From assembly GCA_963920635.1 (NCBI GenBank), contig OY987301.1, forward strand, positions 10,694,501 through 10,758,500: 64,000 nt of DNA, read 5' to 3'. Below the pieces are notes generated by a model, which was given only the letters and a program-made list of their open reading frames with translations, was not told the origin of the DNA and ran no database searches. This DNA is from Pseudeuparius sepicola. Its lineage: Eukaryota > Arthropoda > Insecta > Coleoptera > Anthribidae. Positions 32,961 through 44,194 of the stretch are shown piece by piece (within the stretch, counting starts at the first letter, position 1; each line of letters begins with the position of its first letter). Position numbers and translations under genes: made by a program.

Positions 32961-33767
32961 ATGTTCACCAAAAAATGTGTCGTGTTGTTGGTAGCTTCCC
33001 TGGGTGTGTCGTCATTCGCGGACGACTCCACCACGCAAAAAACCGAATTCAAAAAGTCGATATCTAGAGACTGCGGAAACGTGTACACCGCCACGTGCCT
33101 CAAACTGGATATAGTGTCGTGGGTGGACAAGTTGAACGAGGACGACGACTACGCCGTGCTCCCTGGGGTGTCGGTGGTGCGCGAGAACGGCAGCGAGCGC
33201 GCCAACACCGCCGACATCGTCGCCGAGCTCGCCCGGAACTTCCCGAACGACCCCGACGCGCGCCTCGACGCCTTCCTCATGAAAAAAGTGACGTCCTACC
33301 TCAACAGCCACTCGGTGCGGCTGGACCTGTCCGACCGCGACGGCGCGACCGCCGTGGAGACGGCCAGGGGCGGCGGCGGCATCGGCGGCGGCGGCGGGGG
33401 CGGCAAGGGGGGCGGCGGAGGCGGCGGCGGCGGCATGGGGGGCATGATGCTGGCCGCCGGCGCCATGATGAAGGGCACGCTCATGGCGCTCGCGCTGGGC
33501 GGCATAGCCGCCATAGCCGGCAAGGCGCTGATGACCGGTTTGATATCGCTGCTGCTGTCGGCGATCATAGGGCTGAAGGCTCTGACGCACCACGGCCACA
33601 AGTCGACGACGTACGAGATCGTGTCGAAGCCGGTGTACAGCCACGCGCAGACGCACTCGGTGTCGCACGAGGACCACGGGCACTACGGCGGAGGGCATTC
33701 GTCGTATGGAAGGAGCTTCGACATGCCGCTGCCGCTTGGGCTGCAGCCGGAATACAAGCCGGAGTGA
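32961..33767 (+). CDS. Osiris gene 4 (DUF1676), mosaic of genes 2 and 3
   Basis: A single-exon gene of 268 residues. The frame is open further upstream (to 32823), but that extension would cross the TATA box and initiator; the ATG at 32961 gives a signal peptide and matches genes 2 and 3. Residues 1-60 are identical to gene 2, while residues 61-268 follow gene 3 apart from the Gly-linker length. Features: signal peptide 1-20, C38/C46, N76-G-S sequon, Gly linker about 137-160, hydrophobic segment about 160-208, YEIV and the tail MPLPLGLQPEYKPE. AATAAA is at about 33813 and TATTTATTTA near 33796. Confidence 0.96.
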   Translation: MFTKKCVVLLVASLGVSSFADDSTTQKTEFKKSISRDCGNVYTATCLKLDIVSWVDKLNEDDDYAVLPGVSVVRENGSERANTADIVAELARNFPNDPDARLDAFLMKKVTSYLNSHSVRLDLSDRDGATAVETARGGGGIGGGGGGGKGGGGGGGGGMGGMMLAAGAMMKGTLMALALGGIAAIAGKALMTGLISLLLSAIIGLKALTHHGHKSTTYEIVSKPVYSHAQTHSVSHEDHGHYGGGHSSYGRSFDMPLPLGLQPEYKPE

Positions 33768-33829
33768 TGGGGGGTTTATGTTAATATGGTTGTTCTATTT
33801 ATTTAGTTTCCCAATAAATTATTAATTGC

Positions 33830-34424
33830 ATTTGTTGGGTTTTCCTTTGATCCTACCAAATTATGAACTCATCGTTCGTCTTGACTAAGATATTAGAAAA
33901 AAATACCGAAATTACACAGTTATAATATTTTGCTACTCTACAAAAAGATTTCTAGGAAATTCCTTAGGTATGACAACTAATGGTGGCCTAGAGTTGAAGC
34001 AACAGGCAAATGTTAAATGTCTAATAACCACTTAACTTATATTGGATACTTGACACTTCTAAAATAGGATCCATAGTAGGTAATCTGTGACATCTTGAGA
34101 AACTAAAATAACATAATCCTTAGAAAATTTTGAATAATTTGGATATAAGACATAAATCAGATATATTGCAAGCATAATAATTGGCCACATCTCTACAATA
34201 TAAAAAGGTCCCAAGCATATTTCCTTGGAGGTTTTTTTTACACCTTAAAAATAGAAACTATGATTATTCAAGGCCACCTTCTCTTATGATTGCTACGAAA
34301 TTTATTTAGCAGTATACACGACTTTCCCTGCAACATTCTTCATAATAATTCTCGTAATAATTAAAACGTGATATTTCATAGTACACACATGAGTAGAAAA
34401 TATAAATGATAATATTCTTATCAG
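33830..34424. other. Gene-free spacer
   Basis: AT-rich; nothing recognised. Confidence 0.4.
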
Positions 34425-34555
34425 GTATGGCAAAAAAATTGAAATGTCTTAGGAAAACCGTTAAATCCATCTCCGACTTTTCGTTGGATCTGGCAACCTC
34501 GCACTGCCACAAATCTGTGGCCAATTTAAAAAATATACCGCCAATACGAGAGTGG
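34425..34555 (+). other. Candidate orphan exon, unknown protein
   Basis: A 131-bp open segment lies between a good acceptor (TATTCTTATCAG) and a consensus donor (TGG|GTAAGT). It begins with an ATG two bases in and encodes MAKKLKCLRKTVK and then a Ser/His/Cys-containing stretch ending PPIREW. I do not recognise it and found no partner exons. It may be part of a gene with long introns or of a transposon. Confidence 0.25.
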
Positions 34556-35769
34556 GTAAGTACAGATACAATGTTATTATTCTGTTATTATTCCCTAAAA
34601 ATAAACGATACCTACAAAATTTTAACTATCTCATTAATTTAGTACCTAATTATAATATAATCAATTATATTAACAATAATTTATGGGCAATATGAGTTTT
34701 CCGGGCGGTCTTGACTTAAGCATCTTAATTTGTTCTTTTCATGGGAACCTTTCTAGGTCGCAAAGATTTGGATTATTAATTTCGGTACGGTTACTGTCAG
34801 ATACGAAAGCGTGGCGAAAAATTTGAAGTAAATCTACCATGGCAAGATCACGATCCTACACAGCATCTCTTTGTTTGATTCTACAAGATTTTCGAATTGC
34901 TTGTCGAGCAGAACGAGCACAAAGCATAGATAATTATTGATATATCATAATTATTGATAATCAAAGTCAAATAACTCTGAAACAAGAGCACACGGTGTTC
35001 AAATATTCGCCAGGGCCACACTCAGGCACAAATTTTATGTAATTTTAATTTTACAATTGTTATCGATAAAATTATTTGTGGCAGTGTCTAAATAGCTTAA
35101 ACGCATGTGAAAACAATAAGATAAAACCGCATAAATACACCTGCGATCATCGAACATCATCGAACACGTGCTTTTATTTACGCCAGACGTCAGAGTTATT
35201 TGATTATAGGTACCAAGGTACCTTGTCAGTGCTGACGCCGTAGTTATTATTTCTTTTTATTTACTTGCGTTGTTTTCCCATTTCGCTCCAGTTTTTTAAT
35301 TAATGTTGTATTATTTACGTAACATAACATAACCGTTTACTGAAAAAATGTCGCGTGTCTATCTTCTTCAGCCAATAATAATTATTAAGTTATTATGAGA
35401 ATTATCTCCATAACAAGCTTGCATAACAAGCAAATAAAGCAGGCTCTAAATATTCTTTTAGCATAAAATTAATTGTTTACCGGTTGTTTGGTTGTACAAT
35501 ATCGTGGGATCTTCCGTTAACCATAAAGTTAATTGGATAGCCCAGAATAAAGAACATGACAAATGGATGCTTCCTCAAGTGTAATTGATATAATTAGTTG
35601 ATTACAATCCTTGATGGATTTTTAAAATAGTATGCATTTATGCCAGTGGTAAGTAACCAGAAAGATTCAGCAGATTTAGAACATGCATAAATTTACAGGA
35701 GAGATTTATGTTTTTGGCAAAAATTATTTTCCTACTTTGAAGCTTACTAAGTCAGCTTTTCTGAAGCAA
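34556..35769. other. Gene-free spacer
   Basis: AT-rich sequence without supported genes or clear repeats. Confidence 0.4.
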
Positions 35770-35773
35770 ATAT

Positions 35774-36185
35774 TGTCAACCAGAGAAAATAAGATCGGGT
35801 CCTAACATATTTTTAGACAAATTCGGAAAGTTCATAAACCTCAAAATTATTGCTAAATAGGCGCCCCGGTTCGTACTGCACTACTCAACTTACACCTCAA
35901 CACCTCAACTCTACTCAACCCTACGGAACGACGACAGAATACCCTTCGGGATGACGACAAGGTACTCTGGTTGACAGCCGGTGACTTCCCCCTGGTCGGC
36001 GAGCGAGATGTTGGACCCACCAGTAACAAGCAATATCCTATAATGTAAGTGTTTCATATTTTCCCTTGTGGGAAATGATTCTTTGTCCGTACAAGATTAA
36101 ATAAATATTTTTAGTTTTTTAAATAAGTCTCAATTATTGATTCTACTTCTGATGCTCACCCCCGGTCACGATTCCAGTCGTGACA
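35774..36185 (+). mobile_element. Solo LTR of a retrotransposon
   Basis: A 412-bp unit starts TGTCAACC and ends AGTCGTGACA, so it has the TG...CA form with a 5-bp inverted terminus (TGTCA/TGACA). It is flanked by a 4-bp duplication ATAT (35770-35773 and 36186-36189). A polyadenylation-like ATTAAATAAATA lies near 36095. No gag, pol or primer-binding site adjoins it, as expected after recombination between two LTRs. A Gypsy-type source is likely from the duplication length. Confidence 0.7.
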
Positions 36186-36189
36186 ATAT

Positions 36190-36544
36190 TTTGGCTGATT
36201 TTTCATAACGATACGAAACTAAAAATAAAAGCAAAGCAGTTTGCAACTACTAGAAGAAAAAATATACATTTTATCGATATTTAGTATTAAAAAGTTAGAA
36301 TAGGTATAATAATAGAACTTGTGACGTAGTTTTTACTTAGGTTCAAGTTTCAAATTTTTCAGAAATTTCATAAATATTAAATATGTAATTCCAGAAAGTT
36401 AAATATTTTAATACAGCCTTCAAACGCACACTTGTCTGACTATTTGAGGTAGGTATCTACAATAATCCCATTTTAACTTTTTTAAATTTAATCTTTCACA
36501 GAGAATGGAAGTCACGTGACTACGTTTGACTATATTTTGCTAAT
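36190..36544. other. Gene-free spacer
   Basis: Nothing recognised. Confidence 0.4.
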
Positions 36545-37425
36545 AGACAGTCAGATAGTGACAGATTTAGGTGCCCCATTTTCGCATACAAGCCTCGAAG
36601 AGGGTTAGAGGGTTGAAAAGTACATCGATGCTAAGTAGAATGAAGGGAAATTTACGAGTGGCCCCTGGGAATAACATATGGAAAATTTGATTTTCCTATA
36701 TAGTTTATACATATACAGGGTGTTCCAGCGGAAACGTAATAGGCTCTATAACGGCCGGGAAAATTTTTTCTTGGAAAAACGCAAAAATAGGTCAATTTTG
36801 TTTGGCAGGGGGACATCTTTTGGCGTAAAATTGATAGATCTATCTGCAACCCCTGAGCAGGGGTTGAACCCCTACAAAAAATTTAAATGGGAAGGGGGTT
36901 AATGTCGCACACCTTTGGGAACGTCTCTCAATTCTCTATACACCTGCATCATATTTTCAAAAATCGATCGACTTTTCAAAAAGATACAGCGTGAAAAATG
37001 CAAAACATTCATTTTCAATGGAACACCCTGTATAGTATGTTAATTAAGTATAATTGTTTTTTTTATGTTTTTCGAACTAAGTGACGATGTGCATTTTTAA
37101 ACTTTCGATGGGCTTGTGTATAAAAATTTCGATCGATCGATTTTTCCTTACAAGATTACGTCCTTATTGGGTTGCTTTAGCCACCTGCAACACTCAAGCC
37201 TTTGGTTTTTCGAAGCCAGGTTCTATTATTTAATCATTTAGTGAACACGGCTTGCGTGAAAATATGAGCAACAGCCACCTTATATTTCTGTTAAGGAAAA
37301 TCGAATTTTCCATAATATGTCATCCCCAGCGGCCACTCGTAAATTTCCCTTCATTCTACTCAACATTGATATACTTTTCAACCCCCTTCTAGGCTTGTAT
37401 GCGAAAATGTCACTATCTGACGGAC
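36545..37425. mobile_element. Foldback element (AGATAGTGACA termini)
   Basis: The left terminus (CAGTCAGATAGTGACA, CATACAAGCCTCGAAG) pairs with the right one (TGTCACTATCTGACGG, CTAGGCTTGTATGCG). Arms of about 140 bp include AGAATGAAGGGAAATTTACG and its complement. A second element is inserted at 36716-37030. The termini resemble those of the element at 57331-58165. Confidence 0.75.
36716..37030. mobile_element. Nested CAGGGTG/TA MITE
   Basis: It starts CAGGGTGTTCCAGCGGAAAC and ends GGAACACCCTG, with TA on both sides (36714-36715 and 37031-37032). It sits inside the 36.5-kb foldback element, so it arrived later. Confidence 0.7.
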
Positions 37426-38443
37426 TATAATATTTTATGTTTTGGTTATGCGAATATTTTATGAATTATTTATTGTCGATAATATCGTTAAAGTCGTTGT
37501 TGATACTGATATTTAATTATTTTTTTATACAAATTCAAATTATTAAGAAAAATACTTTTTTAGCATAGAGAATGTGAGTTCAGTGGATCCAGAAAATTGT
37601 TCAAAATCCGAAAATTCCTATAAAATAGATGTTAACTAGAAAACAAGAAAAATAAAATAATTTTAAACAATAATACAAATTAATACACGAATTATACTTA
37701 CTCTTTGATAATTGTGAGCAAATTACCAACAGGCAATGAGAAATTTCTACATGATGCAGTCAAAGCAAATCGTAACACTCATTATCATTACCTGTATTAC
37801 GTTTTAAAATTATTCCAATTTACGTTACTCACAGGACGACAACCTTATTAGTAGAAAGTAATAGTAATGTTTATAAATACATAGGTATAATAGATGGATG
37901 TTCGTATTTTTTTAACAGTGCGTCACTTAAATTTTGTAATTATATTATTTGCATATCGATCAGGAGTAAAATTCAAAACAATTTGAAATTAGATGATATG
38001 AAAATTATTTCCTATATAAATTCTATATGATCCAAAATATTGGTACTTACATTTTTTCAGCCACACTAATTTTCGGAGAGAGAGCAATCTCACGGTTTCA
38101 GCCTAGCTCCACATCTCTGATGCCAAACCGCAAATTACTGTAGACAAGAAACGGATGCGGCAGCTGGAAGGAAATGGTAAAACAATTGTAGGTAACACTT
38201 GGCGGGGTAGAATAATGGGCCGGGCAATAAAACACAGTCTAAAATCGTGCGGTGAACGCATAAAGAACAATCCACTGGAAAAAAAGGAGTAGACATTGGA
38301 GATAGTCGTAGCGCACAGGAACGGACTAGTCGCGACAATATTTTTCTCTGAAGTTAGGTACTTAGGAAAAAGGTCTCTAATATAAATCGACCATCAAGCT
38401 CGATTATACAAAGTTTTTATAACGATTTTGCAACAAAATCTTT
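37426..38443. other. Gene-free spacer
   Basis: AT-rich. A 60-codon open stretch around 38107-38290 follows a TTTTTTCAG acceptor-like site but is not recognisable. Confidence 0.4.
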
Positions 38444-38705
38444 GTTAAGGGAATATTTTCCAAACGCTTGAAACAAACTTATTACACGTATAATGTATAC
38501 ATCATTAAAATTGTGACAATGAGCATATTTCAAATATTTAAAATATAGGTACATTAAAAAAACAGGTTTGGTTTGTCCTCGCTTCTCTGAACACCTTGTA
38601 TAAAACTAAGTAAACGCAGAAAAGAGTTTGAAACTTTTTTCCTAACCTCAAAAATATAGAAAATAAAGTGGATGTAAAAATATACGTGATCATATAGTAC
38701 GTGTG
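38444..38705. repeat. Dispersed repeat, copy 1
   Basis: About 250 bp similar to 49363-49590 (GAATATTTTCCAAACGCTTG, TATACATCATTAAAATTGTG, CTAACCTCAAAAATATAGAA). Non-coding. Confidence 0.65.
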
Positions 38706-39170
38706 ATGTCACTAACTTTAACTTTTTGTACTCTTCAAGCCCTTTCATTTGATACCCATATAAAGGGGGTTGAAAAGAAAATGTAATCCGCCATCTTTGA
38801 GCATTCGGCCATATTGAATTTATTGTGTTGTCACTAACTTTTTTTTTTATACTCTTCAAGCCCTTTCATTTGATACCCATATTAAGGGAGTTGGGCAAAA
38901 AAATACATCATCCGCCATCTTGGGGCGGCGGCCATATTGAATTTAGTGTGATGTCACTAACTACGTTTCACGCCCTTTCATTTGATACCCATATTAAGGG
39001 GGTTGACAAAAAATACATCATACAGGTATTACAATATTGAGTATTGCGCATTGTGTTGTCACCGGTTGTCACCGGTGTATGCAAAATTTCAGCTCAATCG
39101 GATGTCAGGAAGTGGTTCTAATTCAGCTTGCAAGATTCGACCCTCGCACATACATACTAACAGGTGAAGG
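38706..39170 (+). repeat. Non-LTR retrotransposon 3' region, three internal repeats
   Basis: Three copies (about 38706, 38829, 38948; period near 120 bp) of a unit with GCCCTTTCATTTGATACCCA and GCGGCCATATTGAATTTA are followed by TGCAAAATTTCAGCTCAATC, ATTCGACCCTCGCACATACA and a short CATACATACTAACAGGTGAA end. This is the structure of RTE/CR1-like LINE 3' tails that are common in insect genomes. Confidence 0.6.
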
Positions 39171-39229
39171 TAATAAAAAATAAAAGCCTTTAACACACGT
39201 GATCATTATAATAACATAAAGAACAAACG

Positions 39230-39639
39230 TTTTTATTATACTTCTTTGAAAACAACTTATTTTAATCTGTTTTAGCAATAATGAAAGATGGGGTGAATAT
39301 ATGGCTTTATAATAGAAATATACAGCAAAGTAAACTAAATTTAGGAAACTCTATATGCTCTCTGATATTTAACATATTATACCTATTTTGTATTTTAATT
39401 CGTAAGTGTTTCAATATTTAGATACATCTCTGTAATATTTTTGACGTTTTATTCACCTTATATCTGACAATAACTAATTTACAACAAAGCACATTTGAAA
39501 TAATTTGAGAGTAACCATGGAAACGCATCATACATACCAAACACTATATTGTCTGTATTGTTTATTTTTTGTCAATTAAATTTATTATAATATGCCGATA
39601 GTGTTTTAAGTTTCCGTTTTCAAAGAAGTATAATAAAAA
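39230..39639. mobile_element. Short-TIR MITE
   Basis: A 24-bp inverted terminus (TTTTTATTATACTTCTTTGA and on; complement at 39616-39639) bounds 410 bp of AT-rich non-coding DNA, about 0.4 kb upstream of gene 5. Confidence 0.65.
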
Positions 39640-39997
39640 ATATCGTTCATTACACGTCCAGAAATAGATTTTTCCGTGCTTGCATGACTTCCCGTGTTCG
39701 GCTGAGCCTCACGCGCGCGCTGAAAAATCTTTATTTCCAGACTCGTAATGAAATATACTATTCCTTCTCAATGGACGACAACTATTGAAGGGAATTTTTA
39801 TTATAGTTGTTTTGTGTGTTATTGATATGGATATTTCAAAAATCTATGAAAGGATTTTGATGAAAATTGGTTCATATTTTCAGGTCTTCACCGATTAACG
39901 CATGCAAGCATACATTGGCTGAGTACCACCCTGGTACCGCACCGCAGACCAACTGAAAATAAACCCGTCACTTACGCTCGTGCAACAATTACTATCT

Positions 39998-40112
39998 GCT
40001 CCACTAACTGCGTTCGTCTATCGAGGGGCACTAATTTCGTCGTAAAAACCGTCATTTTCACTACTTTGATCGTCGTATATAAACCCGCACGAATTTTATC
40101 TCCGCTATTAGT
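39998..40112 (+). promoter_or_regulatory. Promoter of Osiris gene 5 with shared CTCCACTAAC box
   Basis: GCTCCACTAAC (39998-40008) lies 68 nt before TATATAAA (40076-40083). The A of the initiator-like TTAGT (40110) is 34 nt after the first T of the TATA box. The same box precedes genes 8 and 9, with variants before genes 6, 7 and 10. Confidence 0.55.
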
Positions 40113-40151
40113 CGCCCATTATCCCTGAGCGCAGCATCAGCATCAAAGACA

Positions 40152-40955
40152 ATGCCGGGGTTGCACTCCTTTGTCGTCGCCGCCTGGATCAGTTGTTGCG
40201 CGTTCGCGCTCGAGACCACAACAACCGCAAGCGACATGAGGAGAACCCTGAAGAAGAACTGCGACGAAAACTACACCACCACCTGCTTCAAACTGGACAT
40301 GGTGTCGCTCGTCGACAAGCTGAACGAACAGGACGACGTGGGCGTCCTGCCGGGCGTCACCGTCGTCCGGGAAAACGCCACCGACCAACCATCAACCGCC
40401 GACATCGTCCACGACCTGGCGCGAGACTTCCCCGACGACCCGGACGCGAGGCTGGACGAATTCCTGATCAGGAAAGTGAGGAGCTACCTCACCTCCCACT
40501 CGGTTAAGGTCGACCTCTGGAACCCGACGGACGTAAGCGAGGCGAGGGGCGGCGGGGGAGGCGGCGGGGGCGGCGGCGGCGGAGGCAAGAAGGGCGGCGG
40601 CGGAGGCGGCGGCATGGGCTACGTGCTGGCCGCTGCGGCCATGATGAAGGGCACGCTGATGGCCTTAGCGCTGGGAGGTCTGGCGGCGTTGGCCGGTAAG
40701 GCCCTGATGACGGGGATGATATCGCTGATGCTGTCGGCGCTGATAGGGCTGAAGGGGTTGACGTCGAAGGGGGGCACGACGACGTACGAGGTGGTGGCCA
40801 AGCCGGTGTACACGCACGCCAGCACGCACTCGGCGTCGCACGAAGAGTACGGCGGACATCACGGACATTCGGGGTATGGGAGGAGTTTGAGCGTGCCGCT
40901 GCCGATTGGGTTGCGGCAAGGGTATAAGGTGAAGAATGAGACTGAGAGGAGTTGA
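40152..40955 (+). CDS. Osiris gene 5 (DUF1676, Gly-linker type)
   Basis: A single-exon gene of 267 residues. Signal peptide about 1-19, C37 and C45, DUF1676 core with FKLDMVSLVDKLNE, VLPGVTVVREN and an N75-A-T sequon, DPDARLDEFL, and YLTSHSVKVDLW. The Gly linker (about 133-154) carries a KK pair. The hydrophobic segment spans about 156-203 (MMKGTLMALALGG, AGKALMTGMISLML). It ends TYEVVAKPVYTHA, a His-rich part, and VPLPIGLRQGYKV plus an unusual extra KNETERS. Codon use is GC-rich. The 3' UTR contains TTATTTATTTG near 40981 and ATTTATTTATTG near 41021. Confidence 0.96.
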   Translation: MPGLHSFVVAAWISCCAFALETTTTASDMRRTLKKNCDENYTTTCFKLDMVSLVDKLNEQDDVGVLPGVTVVRENATDQPSTADIVHDLARDFPDDPDARLDEFLIRKVRSYLTSHSVKVDLWNPTDVSEARGGGGGGGGGGGGGKKGGGGGGGMGYVLAAAAMMKGTLMALALGGLAALAGKALMTGMISLMLSALIGLKGLTSKGGTTTYEVVAKPVYTHASTHSASHEEYGGHHGHSGYGRSLSVPLPIGLRQGYKVKNETERS

Positions 40956-41219
40956 AGTAAGGTGTGCTGCTAGAGATAATTGTTATTTATTTGTATTCAT
41001 GCGAGTTAATTTAGAAATATATTTATTTATTGTTTATTTCTTTTAATCGAGTGTCAAATTTGTTTTACTGTTTTGTTACGTTTTTAGAGGTTTTTGATCA
41101 GTATTGGATTCTTCATGAAATGTCTCATAGAACACTTTAAAAAGAGGAGCAACTTTTTCATTCCTAATGGAATCAAAAATATTTCACATCTAAAAAATTA
41201 AAGGTATAATTTCCACAAT

Positions 41220-42062
41220 GACACAACAAAACCCCCTTCCACCAAATTTGAACAAAAAATATACAGGGAGTGCCATTCTGCATTATGTCAAAGTCGAATA
41301 AAATAGGAAATTTAAAGGCATCTGGTGAGTCAAGTGCGCCATGGAATCCCCTTGAATAGTCAACAGGTCCACTCAAAGTTTTGGTGTGCTATACAAAAAT
41401 GTACAGGGTATTTTACTTTGGCCCATCTCAAAATGCTGAATTTTTATGAAACTTTATAACGGTCAAGTATGTTTTGGAATTATTGGAAGAATATTAATAA
41501 ACACAAACATAATTTATTTTCACAAAATGCCAACCAACAAATAAAAACAATTTAAATTATTGGACCTTTCTCAACAAAATCACTGTCTAAGATGATAAAT
41601 TTTCTGTGCGTTTCCTTTTGTGGCACACCAGCCAGCCTAACTCATATGGACTTACTGACTGGCAGGCTTCTGTATTTTTTTTATCAAGACACCCTTATAT
41701 TTTGTATTGGATCTTTACCCACCAACATTTTGAGTGGTCCTGTTGAACGCTCAACTGTTTTGAGGGGATTCCATGGCACACTTCTTGACTTTCCAGATGC
41801 CTTTAAAATTCCTATTTTGCTCAACTTTGGCACTCTAGAAAATGACACTCCCTGTGCATTTTTTGTTCAAATTTGACATTATGGGGGTTTTGGGGTGTCT
41901 TAATTCACGCTGTGGTCAGATTTTAAATAAAAAAATTGCTAAATGGTTTTCGTGAAAATCGGGGGTATAAAAAAATCGCAGCCGTACATTTTGAGAATGG
42001 TAGGAAGGTCAAAAGAAAAGCGGGTTTTTAAGGCCTTTCAATCCAAAAAAGTTCAGGCGATT
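41220..42062. repeat. Degraded copy of the 9.5-kb foldback family
   Basis: Shares TATACAGGGAGTGCCATTCT, TGAGGGGATTCCATGGCA and AAATGGTTTTCGTGAAAATC with the element at 9490-10356 but is rearranged and lacks clear outer ends. The open frame at 41592-41876 is a by-product of the repeat. Confidence 0.6.
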
Positions 42063-42254
42063 ATCTGTATCTACAAGATCAGTATCAAGGCTGAGGTGCA
42101 TTGGCAATAAATGTAATGAGAGAACACTAATTCAAAGAGAAGATATTCAAACATTACATTTATATATCTTGATGCCTTCTACTGAAAAGAGCTCAATAAA
42201 ATGTACATTATTTAAAAATGTATTAGCATTAGCTAAAATTTTCAATGTCATATT

Positions 42255-42715
42255 AGCGATTTTTTTTATAAATATTCTGACTGTGCCACTGGATTGGGCA
42301 TCCCTTAAAACGGGTTTGTAGCAAATTTAAAAGCAAAAATTCATAAAAATCGCCATTTTACTATCTATTTACAATCAACTTGCATGGGGATTGAAAATAA
42401 TTGAAACTGTAACTTGCTTTATTACAACTGGTATAGATATAGGTACCTCATACCTCTTAATTTTTACATTAGGGTTTTTGTATTTAGGTACCTATACCGA
42501 TTGACATTACTATTCTTTTTAATAAAGCAGGTTACAGTTTCAACTATTGGTTTCAATTATTCTCTCTCATGCAACTTGATTTAAGCGAGTAGGTAGGTAA
42601 AATAGGTAGTTAAATCGCGATTTTCATTGATTTCTAGAATTTTTATTGTTCGATATTTTTTAACAAAATTTGATACATACCCATTTCAACGGATGCGCCC
42701 AATCCAGTGGCACTA
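42255..42715. repeat. Foldback element, second copy of the 31.7-kb family
   Basis: CACTGGATTGGGCATCCC on the left pairs with ATGCGCCCAATCCAGTGGCA at about 42694-42714. Inner arms are built from TGAAACTGTAACTTGC and its complement. AT-rich and non-coding. Confidence 0.65.
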
Positions 42716-43128
42716 AATTTCATTTTCTAATTGTGGCGCCAACAATAAATATGTCGTAGTAGGCCTTTGATGCCCTATCGTTTAAAAAATACCCCAATAT
42801 GAATCGGAACTAGCACGCAACAAGCCTCATTACTTAACTTGTTGCCTATTATATTATTTTTTTTTAATTAAATCTTACCATCATAATATATCGACAGTTT
42901 GCAACTGTATACTCCTTTACAACTCCTACTACTTTGGCTGTATGGGTTCTTTAATCTTCACTCAAAGACTAGCACTATACTACTAAACATAAAAAGTATA
43001 GGTACATCTGACATATTATCCAATAATAGCAATCCACCAATAAGTAGTTTGTTTATTAGTCTCCTATAATAGATTTTTGTGGTCGCGTAAGTCCTAGATA
43101 CAGCAATTTGTGGTACATCATAAAATTG

Positions 43129-43226
43129 TTCCACTAACTTCATTTTATTCCATTTACTTTTAGGGAGACATTTTGTTGTTCTTGTTTCTTCTTATAAATA
43201 TCGCAGTTGGCACAACAAACAGTTTA
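43129..43226 (+). promoter_or_regulatory. Promoter of Osiris gene 6
   Basis: TTCCACTAAC (43129-43138), a one-base variant of the box shared with genes 5, 8 and 9, lies 55 nt before TATAAATA (43193-43200). The initiator is unclear: ACAGTT (A at 43221) or TTATTC (A at 43226). Confidence 0.45.
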
Positions 43227-43239
43227 TTCCGCTTCGAAC

Positions 43240-44010
43240 ATGTTGGTTAAAATCATCGCTCTGCTTGCTTGTTTCTTATGCCAAATTGAAGCATATGCCA
43301 TAGAAAGAAACCGTAGTGACGCGACTGACGAAATCGAAGATTCCCTATCAAATTGCAGTAGCTGGTTTTATTCTGTCACTTGTGCTAAATTAAATGTTTT
43401 ATATCTAATGCAAGAACTGGGTAAAAATGAGAATTTGACAATACTTTCAGGATTGACAGTGGTGAGAGAAAACAACGAAGAAGTGAAAGAAGACATAGGA
43501 CTGGAAAGGCAATATCCTGTTAGTAACCTGGACTCACAACTGAAGAAGAAATTCTCGGACTACTTGAACAATCACTCACTCAAGCTGAACTTTTGGAAAG
43601 ACGTTGGAGAAGACGAATCGGAAAGCAGGGGAGGAGAAGGCGGTGGAGGTAAAAAGGGCAACATGAGGTACCTTATCGCGGCCGCCCTTATAGTGAAGAA
43701 AGTTCTAATAGCCATTGCGATGGGAGCTATAGCGGCAGTAGCTTCGAAGGCATTGACAGCAGGTCTGATATCGCTGCTGCTCTCAACCATTATAGGATTA
43801 GCGGCACTTAGAGGAGGAGGACTGTCACAGCATTATGAAATTATGGCGAAGCCACCGATGCATCCGATGCACGCATACTCGCAGGGTTATGGAGAAGACT
43901 ATGGGCATTCCGACTATGATCACGGGCATGAGAATTACAGGGGTGGAGTAGTATCTGGGAGTATAGATGTTCATTCGAGTCCTAGTTATAGACGAACTGT
44001 AGTACAGTGA
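43240..44010 (+). CDS. Osiris gene 6 (divergent DUF1676 member)
   Basis: A single-exon gene of 256 residues starting at the ATG at 43240, which opens a signal peptide (about 1-20). C39 and C48 are eight residues apart, one more than in most neighbours. The core is poorly conserved: LSGLTVVREN followed by Asn-Glu (no sequon), no DPDARLD motif, then YLNNHSLKLNFWK. The Gly linker is short (EGGGGKKG, about 133-140). The hydrophobic segment (about 142-190) keeps SKALTAGLISLLLSTIIGL. YEIMAKP is present, but the PLPLGL tail is replaced by an unrelated His/Tyr/Gly-rich end. Codons are AT-richer than those of the other members. It is either a fast-evolving member or a different Osiris lineage. Confidence 0.92.
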   Translation: MLVKIIALLACFLCQIEAYAIERNRSDATDEIEDSLSNCSSWFYSVTCAKLNVLYLMQELGKNENLTILSGLTVVRENNEEVKEDIGLERQYPVSNLDSQLKKKFSDYLNNHSLKLNFWKDVGEDESESRGGEGGGGKKGNMRYLIAAALIVKKVLIAIAMGAIAAVASKALTAGLISLLLSTIIGLAALRGGGLSQHYEIMAKPPMHPMHAYSQGYGEDYGHSDYDHGHENYRGGVVSGSIDVHSSPSYRRTVVQ

Positions 44011-44194
44011 ATTATAATATTTATGTCTTATATTCATAACAAATAAATTCATTCCTAATTTTATATTTTGCTGGTTTTAATTTGTATGACACTAATGTAA
44101 CGTATTGTGGAGGGTGTCCTATTTTTTTATTTCTCAATTGTAATTTCTAAACATTTTAAGAATAAATGTTTTTTTTTTAAATAAAACCGTAGTC

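Noticed and set aside
38155..38292. Short frame starting MRQLEGNGKT after an acceptor-like site
   Set aside because: Unrecognised and interrupted upstream by a stop; evidence too thin for an exon call.
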